Virus record (IMG/VR): IMGVR_UViG_3300022751_000006
Coordinates: 1-42,568 of that record
Length of the DNA: 42,568 bases
Origin: a virus
Reading direction: 5' to 3' (one strand)
Positions 35,812 to 42,568 of the stretch are shown here, one piece after another (the stretch's first letter is position 1; each line of letters begins with the position of its first letter). The translations under genes were made by a program, and so were the position numbers. The notes beneath the pieces are model-generated. The model was given only the letters and a program-made list of their open reading frames with translations, was not told the origin of the DNA and searched no databases.

Positions 35812-36963
35812 TCATGAGCGAATATCGAGTTGGTTCATTGCCGCTTCGATGGCTTCGCGTGAACTAAGTTTGACCCCTTTGCCAGCGTAAACGTCTGTTC
35901 CGTTGGTTAGGGAGCCTTTGATGGATTTTTCGCCAGCCGGGTTTACCGGCCTCTGGGCACTTCGAGTAGTATGGGACTGTGACGCGGGGTTTATCCGCTC
36001 TGCCATGTCCACTGCTGCAAACAAACGTGATCGTTCATCTACAATTGACGACAGTTTATCACTGTTAAAGAAAAACGCAACATCCGGCCTCAGTTCATCG
36101 AAGCGTGGATGCTGCTGTCGTACCTCTGCAAACAGGGTGTTTTCAACCTGCTGAATAGCCTGCTGCTGCGCCGCCTGCTGTTGAGCCTGCGTCTGCGCCT
36201 GAGTGAAACCCTGAAGCTGCTGCTGAAGCTGTTGAACCTGACGTTGAAGGTTCTGTGTCTCAGCTAGAGCCGGGTTCTGCTGAACCTGCTGTTCACGGCC
36301 AAGTATATGCTTGGCATAGTCAACAGGCGAAATACCAACCGACTTTAGAACGCGCTCAATACCCTCTTCCGGGCTCTGCTTCAGAAGTCGGTCAATGGCC
36401 GTGTAGTTCTCAAGGGCCTGCTTAACGGTAACGCCCGCCTGCTGGGCCATTTCCTCGAACGGCTTTAGCTCCTTACGGAACTCTCGGTCCTGATGGTATT
36501 CCTGCTTACCCTTCTCGAAATTGTCGAGAGCGCGATAGAACTCACCCCGAACCTCTTCAGGCGCATCGGCCCACTTTTCCTTGGCGCGGGGGAGGAAGTT
36601 GTCAGGAGCGCGGTTAATGTCCCTATCACCAGAGGGTGGCTTAGGAGGATCGACGGGCGCGGCCTCGTCATTAGTCTCAACCGCCTGCTTCAAATCAACC
36701 TTAGGCTCAACGACCTTTGGCTTCTCCTCTACTGCCTTATCCTCAATCTTGACTTCCTTGGCCTTCGGATCGGGCTTCTTCTCCCGGATATCCTCAACCT
36801 CTGGAATCTTGCCGTCCTTCTCCTCGATAGCCTCAAGGCTCTTCTCGATGACTTCTCGGGCGGTTGGCGGCTTGACGGGCTCCTTTGGCTCTGGAGTGAA
36901 GCTCACCGTTCCCGGATTAGGGGTGTCTTCAACGGCAAGCGAGGTAAGGGCTTCTTCGGTCAT
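35812..36963 (-). CDS. Scaffolding protein
   Basis: 383 residues, highly charged and helical. The first 130 residues are Pro/Glu/Lys/Val rich and disordered (EKKPDPKAKEVKIEDKAVEE). A helical middle (FLPRAKEKWADAPEEVRGEF) leads into a Gln-rich coiled coil at about 225-275 (NLQRQVQQLQQQLQGFTQAQ) and a short basic C-terminus. This composition and position directly before the capsid gene are typical of scaffolds, which shape the prohead and leave it. Confidence 0.85.
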   Translation of the reverse strand: MTEEALTSLAVEDTPNPGTVSFTPEPKEPVKPPTAREVIEKSLEAIEEKDGKIPEVEDIREKKPDPKAKEVKIEDKAVEEKPKVVEPKVDLKQAVETNDEAAPVDPPKPPSGDRDINRAPDNFLPRAKEKWADAPEEVRGEFYRALDNFEKGKQEYHQDREFRKELKPFEEMAQQAGVTVKQALENYTAIDRLLKQSPEEGIERVLKSVGISPVDYAKHILGREQQVQQNPALAETQNLQRQVQQLQQQLQGFTQAQTQAQQQAAQQQAIQQVENTLFAEVRQQHPRFDELRPDVAFFFNSDKLSSIVDERSRLFAAVDMAERINPASQSHTTRSAQRPVNPAGEKSIKGSLTNGTDVYAGKGVKLSSREAIEAAMNQLDIRS

Positions 36964-37328
36964 GGTACGTCCTGGAATTCGCCACGATTAATGGCTGCTT
37001 CGGCTTTCTCTACCGCTACCAAGAAATCTTCCTTCTTCGGAGCGAGAGGCTGGCGAGGTGTGGGTTTGATGAATTCAGGATCATTCCCAACCTCAATGTA
37101 ATCGACACCCTTGGGATTATTGGGCGCCTTATAGCTTTCCCGCATTGCGGCGCGGGAGGTGTAGTGTTTGCCGTCTGCCATCGAGACAAGCGGCTCTGTA
37201 TCGTCGCGCACGCCAATCATGGGGAAACCCAGATCGGAGCGCTTTGTTTCCGATATAACATAACACTCGGAGGGCCAGCTATCGAGGTAATGCCAGCCGC
37301 CGCATACACGGCAAGAACGCTGTCTCAT
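36960..37328 (-). CDS. Conserved head-region protein with a C-x-x-C N-terminus
   Basis: 122 residues from ATG 37328 (TGATG overlap with the collagen-like gene); a longer in-frame start would sit inside that gene. [20 protein letters not shown] opens like a small protein found next to portal/scaffold genes in many podoviruses, continuing SMADGKHYTSRAAMRESYKA and GVDYIEVGNDPEF. Possible zinc-binding by the Cys/His cluster. Exact role unknown. Confidence 0.75.
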   Translation of the reverse strand: MRQRSCRVCGGWHYLDSWPSECYVISETKRSDLGFPMIGVRDDTEPLVSMADGKHYTSRAAMRESYKAPNNPKGVDYIEVGNDPEFIKPTPRQPLAPKKEDFLVAVEKAEAAINRGEFQDVP

Positions 37329-37816
37329 CAATTCAACCTGAAGATTCGGACTTGAATGGAATAATTGGTGGCAACGCCTAAAGCGGGAACAATGATACCA
37401 ACTGTTATCTGTCCTGCTGTAGAGCAATATGCATCTTGGATCGAATATCCTGCTGGTGGCGCTGCTGTCGGAGCGGCAACATAGGAGCCAGTCGTAACCG
37501 TTCCTGCCAGTGATACAGTGACACGCCGAACACCTAGTGCGAGCGTAATAAGTGCGGATTCAGCGAGTGTGACCGTACCCACTAAAACAGAAGCGCTTGT
37601 ACCGTTAGTTCCCGCCGCTCCTGTTGCGCCAGTTGCACCAGTTGGGCCGATTGGCCCTTGCGAGCCTGTCGCACCCATATCGCCCTTAGAGCCCTGAGGC
37701 CCAGTTGCGCCAATATCCCCCTTAGGGCCAGTTGGCCCGACCGCGCCTGATGCTCCAGCAGAGCCGGTTTCGCCTTTAGGGCCGCTCAGGCCATATCCGG
37801 GACTACGAACAGTCAT
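37328..37816 (-). CDS. Collagen-like structural protein
   Basis: 162 residues. Residues about 10-70 are Gly-X-Y repeats ([40 protein letters not shown]), then a beta-rich C-terminal domain ([20 protein letters not shown]...). Collagen-like stalks ending in a globular domain are known on phage heads and tails. Its position between the portal and scaffold genes suggests a head fibre rather than a tail fibre; inference. Confidence 0.8.
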   Translation of the reverse strand: MTVRSPGYGLSGPKGETGSAGASGAVGPTGPKGDIGATGPQGSKGDMGATGSQGPIGPTGATGATGAAGTNGTSASVLVGTVTLAESALITLALGVRRVTVSLAGTVTTGSYVAAPTAAPPAGYSIQDAYCSTAGQITVGIIVPALGVATNYSIQVRIFRLN

Positions 37817-38163
37817 ATGCCGAATCCGTAGTTAATTTCTAGGGGCACGAGGCTCCCGCTATCGATAGGAAACCCTGCGCGAGAGACCGCCATTGCCGAC
37901 ATGCGTTCGGGCTTCTGAGTGGCATAGACGGATACATGGCCGGGAGGGAGGAGCCAGCCCTTCCCATCCTCAACCTCTCCAGTCTCGCCAAGCTTAAAGC
38001 CCTTGAGCCGCACATAGCAAGAATTGGAGTTCACGACCTGAAACGCATCTGCATTGGCAGGGATGAAGTTTGCAGGGACCATTGTTGAGGTTCCTGCCGA
38101 CGCTCCAACTACAACCATGATCGGGTCTGTTAGTCGCCTATAGGGCGTTGCGATAGCCATCAT
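37813..38163 (-). CDS. Hypothetical head-region protein
   Basis: 116 residues; two adjacent ATGs at the start overlap the previous stop. [46 protein letters not shown] and [20 protein letters not shown]. Beta-sandwich-like, resembles small capsid-accessory proteins; unproven. Same strand-turn layout as its upstream neighbour. Confidence 0.7.
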   Translation of the reverse strand: MMAIATPYRRLTDPIMVVVGASAGTSTMVPANFIPANADAFQVVNSNSCYVRLKGFKLGETGEVEDGKGWLLPPGHVSVYATQKPERMSAMAVSRAGFPIDSGSLVPLEINYGFGI

Positions 38164-38552
38164 ACCAATTCCGTCACTACAGCCACGCCATCATTTGGAT
38201 CAGTCGCCCAGACGCCTGTAATGATGCCAGTGTAAGGCAAACCAATTTCCTGTGTAGCATTTTGAGGAAGGCGGTAGGTAAACATCGTTGCGGATGCCGT
38301 GCCTGATGCCAGCCGAACATAAAGAATAGCGCTGGAGGTATTGGTGATGATCGCACCCTTGCGAGCCGTATTGGCAGCAAGGAGAGTCGTGCTTGTGGCC
38401 GTGTCGTTAACGTTGGTGACTGCGCCTGTGGTCGCAGATGCCGCCGTGCTAGACACAGGCAATGGGTTAGACGCGCTTAGCTTCTGATCTCGCATGATCC
38501 CATCTGCACCCGCTGAGGTGGCAGGGACCATCAGTGTTACACCTTGGGCCAT
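38160..38552 (-). CDS. Hypothetical head-region protein
   Basis: 130 residues, Ala/Thr/Ser rich: MAQGVTLMVPATSAGADGIM, VSSTAASATTGAVTNVNDTA, LLAANTARKGAIITNTSSAI. Beta-rich; its STTLLAANTARKG-NTSSA pattern occurs in phage proteins that coat the capsid or tail. Starts one base from the previous stop. Confidence 0.7.
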   Translation of the reverse strand: MAQGVTLMVPATSAGADGIMRDQKLSASNPLPVSSTAASATTGAVTNVNDTATSTTLLAANTARKGAIITNTSSAILYVRLASGTASATMFTYRLPQNATQEIGLPYTGIITGVWATDPNDGVAVVTELV

Positions 38553-38758
38553 TAAATGTTTCCTTCTGGAGGCAATGGATCGGGCGCATCAGTACTGAGA
38601 GCGCCGGTTTCATAGCGGATATTCATGATTTCGATGGACTCAGTAGGAGCATCGAGAACCAGTGGATAATTGTTCTGCTGGCCCTTATCCGTGGTGATTC
38701 CAAGCTTGCCAGGGTAGGCATACGACACATTACGGAGACCAAGCCTATTTCTGCGCAT
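38552..38758 (-). CDS. Small hypothetical protein after portal
   Basis: 68 residues: MRRNRLGLRNVSYAYPGKLG then NNYPLVLDAPTESIEIMNIR. It overlaps the portal stop by 14 bases and shares its stop with the next start. Function unknown. Confidence 0.7.
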   Translation of the reverse strand: MRRNRLGLRNVSYAYPGKLGITTDKGQQNNYPLVLDAPTESIEIMNIRYETGALSTDAPDPLPPEGNI

Positions 38759-41120
38759 CAGGATGCTCCCTTGCTTCCTGAGCAGCGCGTTCGGCCTGCT
38801 GTTCCTGCTGCTGAAGCTTGGCCCACTCCAGTTCAGTCTTGGTCACAAGCTCATCGCGCCTGAAATTCTCATCGAGAAGCATTTGAGCGCTTTCGGTCTG
38901 TGCTCGCTGCGCCTCTAGCGCCGCCTCGGCATCCAAGCTCATCTGGGCTGTCTGCATATCCGCCTGAAGCTGTGCCGATTCACGAGTGACAGCCACTTCA
39001 GCATCGAGACGTTTGGCCTGTGCGTTGCCTTCAGCCTTGATCTGTTCCTTCCTGGCTTCAGCCTGTGGGCGCTGCTGAATTTCCTGCGCCTTGAGGGTTA
39101 GCTCGGCTTCCTTGAGCTTCAACTCCTGAGCGCGGAACTGGTTTTCTGCCTGCGCCTGAGCAAGCGAGGCCTGTAGCTTCTGCATTTCGATCTGCATCTT
39201 CTGCTGATCCAGCGCAGCCTGCGCCTTTAGCTTTTCAGCCTCAGGATTGGGCTGTTGCGGCTGGTTCTGAAGGCTTTCGACCCATTCATCAATGGATGCG
39301 TCAACCTCACGCCCCGCACGGTACGGACCAAGTTGAAACTTGAGCAAAGACCCTGCCAGATTAGCACCAGCAGCCCCACTCATAACCAACGGAGCCAATG
39401 CAGCCGATGCAGCGGCGAAGGTCTGCATATACTCGTTACGGCTTGCCTTCTCAGCCTGCTCATCAGGATAGATCGTGGAATCGGTCTGAATATCGAAGTC
39501 GGCAAACCCGGTCTTCTGTTCAGCCAATAGCTCCTTAACATCTTCCTGCGTAACAGCCTTACCCAACTTATCGATGATAGGCTGGAACTTGGCGAGAATG
39601 GCTTGCTGAGCCTGCTGGAACTGCTGCTGTGCCTCCTGTGGGTTCTGCTGGGCTTCTGGAGCCTGTAGCGCCTCCTCTGCCTTATCAGCAAGTGCCGTTA
39701 ACTCTTTCTTAGCGCCATCCTTAATGTCGGATAGCTGCTTCTTGATCTCAGATCGCTTTGGAAGCTCCATACGGCTCATTTCGAGCAGCGTGTCGAAGTT
39801 GAACTCCTCAGCCTGGATTTCGCTCATGATCTGGAGCGTATCGCGGCCAATACGAACCAACTCAGCAATCTTGTCGCGAATGCGGACAGAGCCGAACTGT
39901 GCCTTGAGTTTCTGAGCCCCTAGCGTTTCCTGTGCTTCGGATTCACCGCGCATAATGTCAGCAACGCCAAGAAGCTCCTGAACATTGCCGATAAGCTCTC
40001 TACGTGCCTCTACAGCCGAGATGAGAGCCTGAGCAATCATGTCGATAGGCAACCAGTCCACATACTTGCTGGCCGTATTGAACGCAGCAGCCGGGACAGG
40101 GATGATCATGTGATCGGCGTCGAGATTACGATACGCCGTTTCCAGCGCGTCACCCACATCAGAGCCAGCCGGGATAATGCCGCGCACCACGAGCTTTTCA
40201 CACAGCCCATGAATACGAGACGTTAGCTCATTGATGCTCTCTAGTTGATCCTCGATATAGACAATATCAGGGACAGGGACGAGCGAACGGCGCTCTAGTG
40301 TGGCATAGGCAGGGCGGGGGCATGGGAAGAAGTTCTTGAGCTTAAGGAATGGGTCTTCCTCATCCAAAACCTCATCGCAGCCCTCCGCAACCCAATAGAC
40401 CTTGCGATCTACCTTGGACCAGATTTCCCAGAACCCAGCCTTAGGCGTGTTATCGACCTCTTCGCCGCGCTCATCCTTATGCTGTCCATAGGATGCATTA
40501 TCGGCCTTATCGCCAAACCGCTTCGTGGCCTCTTTCTTGGTTAGCCAAGCGCGACGGGCAACCCAGCCAACATCAGCCCATTTCCGAGCCGGTTCGTGCA
40601 GGAAATCCTTGCGGTCCAGATGCTCAATGCAGACGCGTTCGCCATATGGTTTTGCATCATCGCCCGATTCATACGTGCACCAGATAACGCCACGCGCAAC
40701 AATTGCTAGATCGTCACGAACGCCCAACATCACCTGATCAATGTCAGAGATGGAAAAGCCTCTTACCGCACACCGCTCCAGCATTTCGGAGCCAGTGCGA
40801 ACGATAGGGCTTCTGTCCTTGAATACAGGCGTTACAACCGGAATAGGAGGCCGGGAATAGATGGATGGCTTAACCACTTCCATCGACGCCCAGAATAGAT
40901 TGAACTCGTGGTCAAATATCCCGCCATTGCCATAGAACGATGACCACGTATCGAGGTTGGCGTATAGCTTATCAATCCGGTCGGCTTTGGACTGATAGGC
41001 GTTAAACTTCTTCTCTGCGTTCTTGATGGCAATGAGCAGCCGCTTGGAGGACGTTGGCTCTAGCGCCTCATCCTCGCTCATTTGATCTTCGTATTGCGGC
41101 TCACCTTGGTAATTTGCCAT
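38745..41120 (-). CDS. Portal protein
   Basis: 791 residues. The portal body (1-460) includes NLFWASMEVVKPSIYSRPPI, QVMLGVRDDLAIVARGVIWC, KDFLHEPARKWADVGWVARR and IEDQLESINELTSRIHGLCE, then a helical LIGNVQELLGVADIMRGESE segment, as in large podovirus portals. Residues about 460-530 and 630-790 are charged coiled coils rich in Gln, Ala and Glu, like the long barrel of P22-type portals. The twelve-subunit ring is the packaging and ejection channel and the anchor for terminase and the adaptor. First head gene after the tailspike. Confidence 0.93.
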   Translation of the reverse strand: MANYQGEPQYEDQMSEDEALEPTSSKRLLIAIKNAEKKFNAYQSKADRIDKLYANLDTWSSFYGNGGIFDHEFNLFWASMEVVKPSIYSRPPIPVVTPVFKDRSPIVRTGSEMLERCAVRGFSISDIDQVMLGVRDDLAIVARGVIWCTYESGDDAKPYGERVCIEHLDRKDFLHEPARKWADVGWVARRAWLTKKEATKRFGDKADNASYGQHKDERGEEVDNTPKAGFWEIWSKVDRKVYWVAEGCDEVLDEEDPFLKLKNFFPCPRPAYATLERRSLVPVPDIVYIEDQLESINELTSRIHGLCEKLVVRGIIPAGSDVGDALETAYRNLDADHMIIPVPAAAFNTASKYVDWLPIDMIAQALISAVEARRELIGNVQELLGVADIMRGESEAQETLGAQKLKAQFGSVRIRDKIAELVRIGRDTLQIMSEIQAEEFNFDTLLEMSRMELPKRSEIKKQLSDIKDGAKKELTALADKAEEALQAPEAQQNPQEAQQQFQQAQQAILAKFQPIIDKLGKAVTQEDVKELLAEQKTGFADFDIQTDSTIYPDEQAEKASRNEYMQTFAAASAALAPLVMSGAAGANLAGSLLKFQLGPYRAGREVDASIDEWVESLQNQPQQPNPEAEKLKAQAALDQQKMQIEMQKLQASLAQAQAENQFRAQELKLKEAELTLKAQEIQQRPQAEARKEQIKAEGNAQAKRLDAEVAVTRESAQLQADMQTAQMSLDAEAALEAQRAQTESAQMLLDENFRRDELVTKTELEWAKLQQQEQQAERAAQEAREHPDAQK

Positions 41121-41164
41121 TCTACATTTCTATCTCAGGCACACATATGATGCGAGGGCGTGGG

Positions 41165-42568
41165 CTACCAGCCGCTGCTTGTGATCAAGCTTGCAACCTC
41201 AGCTGCAACGGCGTTCATTGCCGCAAGAGTGATGTGGGTGCCGTCCGTGAGGCAGCTATTTGGAATATACCCTGCCGCAACGTAGGCATCGTCGCCCGGA
41301 GAAACCGCTAGACCGGCCAATATGGCCTGGGCATCCACGATATGGCCGGGGTAAAGCGCCGCTAGTTGAGATTGGATCGTCGTTACGGCGGCATTCTGAC
41401 CAGCCGTTGCGTTGAAGCGCCTACACGGCGGGACTATCACGAACCGCTGATGCGGAAGCGCCGCAACCATCGCGGCGTAATTGGCCATGGTCGTGGCAAC
41501 GTCGGTAAAACTGTTGGCGTCGCCGTCCCAATGAACGAAGGTGCCTCGGCAGAGGCCGGGGTTGGCCTGAACACGTGCGACTTCTGTCGCCAATGTCGAG
41601 CCACCGGCCGCTGTCGTAAACATCGGCCGGCCTAGTGCAACTGGCAACGAGGCACTCATCCCCACGCCAGCCGTCAAAGCCATATAGCTGTCGCCCTCGC
41701 CGTAGAGAACATCAGCCGGGATGCGCTCGGCAGCGAAGACCTTGAGGTGACCGATAGTGCCGTCCCACGTCTCGCCAGTATAGGAGCGCCCGATCCAGAA
41801 CTTGCCTAGACCAGGGAATGCTGCCGCCGTATCGATCAGTGAGAGGGCACTACCCAGGCGCACCGCGATGCGGTTTGTCCCGATCGATCCTTCGGCCGTG
41901 AACGCTGTGGCGACCTCGACAACACCCATGTCCAGATTTGCAACTTCCGACCCACTAACGGTCACAATGAACCGCAAGTGTTTCGATGCATCCCACACAA
42001 GGCGGACTCGGTTTCGCTCCCCATCTTCGCCCCACTGTGCCAAGACTTTGTTGCCGCTTGCGGCTGCTGGGGTTGCGCCATCAATTGAAAAGGCGAGGCC
42101 CGTTACCGAGTATCCGAGATATGGCACCACCTCCTTAAGTGAGGCCGTGTCCCAGTCAACAGTTGGCGTCTGACCGGCGCCGCCTGTCATCCTAATCCCG
42201 ACATACATCGAGGCCGAAGGCGCCCCCGCAACAATGCTTTGCGACTGCGGCAATGCAGCAAGGTTGAAACCGGGCGACGAGGCCGGGACGAAAAGGTCTG
42301 CACTGGTCGAACTGTCGATGAACGCCGTACCGATGGTCGGAGACGCGCTTTTGGCCGCAAGGGTGAGGCCGTAAAGGTATGCCCGACCCGCAGTAACCGA
42401 GGCGAGCAGTGAGGCGCGGTATTGCGTCGTTGCCCCAGTCAGCGTTGCTCGCAGAGCAGAACCAACAACTGACAGATCACCAGAGGCGGCATATGATGGC
42501 GAATCTGCCCAGCCACCGACGCCCACATCAAAGCCGCCATCGGGAATTAGCTCGGGTCCGACGATAGT
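41165..42568 (-). CDS. Tailspike / receptor-binding SGNH-hydrolase protein, C-terminal part
   Basis: 3' part of the 596-residue gene that begins at 514. Residue numbers are for the whole protein. About 283-408 form a LamG/concanavalin-like beta domain (IAVRLGSALSLIDTAA, GLGKFWIGRSYTGETWDGTI). About 415-596 is an SGNH/GDSL hydrolase: GEGDS with catalytic S422, GG at 450-451, a G-x-N-like block WDGDAN (N480), and LTDGTHITLAAM with D570 and H573. SGNH enzymes on phage spikes remove acetyl groups from surface polysaccharide. Its neighbour is the portal 44 bases downstream; a tailspike at this place is unusual. Confidence 0.85.
   Translation of the reverse strand, partial: TIVGPELIPDGGFDVGVGGWADSPSYAASGDLSVVGSALRATLTGATTQYRASLLASVTAGRAYLYGLTLAAKSASPTIGTAFIDSSTSADLFVPASSPGFNLAALPQSQSIVAGAPSASMYVGIRMTGGAGQTPTVDWDTASLKEVVPYLGYSVTGLAFSIDGATPAAASGNKVLAQWGEDGERNRVRLVWDASKHLRFIVTVSGSEVANLDMGVVEVATAFTAEGSIGTNRIAVRLGSALSLIDTAAAFPGLGKFWIGRSYTGETWDGTIGHLKVFAAERIPADVLYGEGDSYMALTAGVGMSASLPVALGRPMFTTAAGGSTLATEVARVQANPGLCRGTFVHWDGDANSFTDVATTMANYAAMVAALPHQRFVIVPPCRRFNATAGQNAAVTTIQSQLAALYPGHIVDAQAILAGLAVSPGDDAYVAAGYIPNSCLTDGTHITLAAMNAVAAEVASLITSSGW
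42442..42568. repeat. 127-bp direct repeat of the window ends (circular assembly overlap)
   Basis: Second copy of positions 1-127; see the entry at the left end. It carries codons of the tailspike and should be counted once, giving 42441 unique bases. Confidence 0.95.

Noticed and set aside
36493-37101. Plus-strand open frame of 202 codons opposite the scaffold gene
   Set aside because: Antisense to a clear scaffold; leucine/arginine-rich product results from the biased codons of the real gene.

Overview
The window is a complete genome of a short-tailed (podovirus-like) tailed phage, probably of an alphaproteobacterium. The last 127 bases (42442-42568) repeat the first 127 exactly, so the linear window is one cut of a circular assembly of 42441 unique bases, and one gene (the tailspike) runs through the cut. 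The phage type is inferred from a portal with a long coiled-coil tail, a scaffold, a capsid protein, P22-type connector proteins, three ejection-type proteins, and no tape measure, tail tube or sheath gene. The host guess rests on GapR/DUF2312, an ActR-type helix-turn-helix, DUF3309 and a rhizobial-style lysozyme, which are families typical of alphaproteobacteria.

Layout. (1) 15986-21773, plus strand: a tightly coupled early cluster with Gp157-like protein, Erf single-strand annealing protein, NinB, a DUF1364/YbcO putative nuclease, a second ribbon-helix-helix protein, DUF551 and several tiny membrane proteins. (2) 15840 down to 3574, minus strand: a ribbon-helix-helix regulator at the divergent switch, then a GapR homologue, RusA resolvase, a DUF5131 Cys-motif protein, a helicase-loader-like gene, a DpdA-type guanine transglycosylase next to a YhhQ-type queuosine-precursor transporter, a Fis/ActR-type DNA-binding protein, secreted and lipoprotein genes, many small unknown genes, and the terminase small subunit. 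(3) 3577-903: terminase large subunit preceded by an HNH homing endonuclease and a divergent fragment of a second terL 5' end. (4) 765 through the cut to 21723, minus strand: tailspike esterase, portal, head decoration, scaffold, capsid, connector, ejection proteins, wall hydrolase, fibre and lysis genes.

The one long gap without a protein gene (12986-13773) is rich in helices on the plus strand, opposite to all flanking genes. It ends in a tRNA-like element with an extended anticodon arm and then a terminator-like hairpin. I read it as a structured noncoding RNA locus.

Control signals visible: a divergent switch at 15863-15935 with two 13-bp direct repeats; two matching terminator-then-promoter modules (795-887 and 6819-6917); a UUCG-loop terminator after the capsid and decoration genes; and a private plus-strand promoter for a 42-residue membrane protein inside the late operon. 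There is no integrase, DNA polymerase, primase, replicative helicase or RNA polymerase, so replication and transcription depend on the host, helped by the phage's loader-like, annealing and resolvase proteins.
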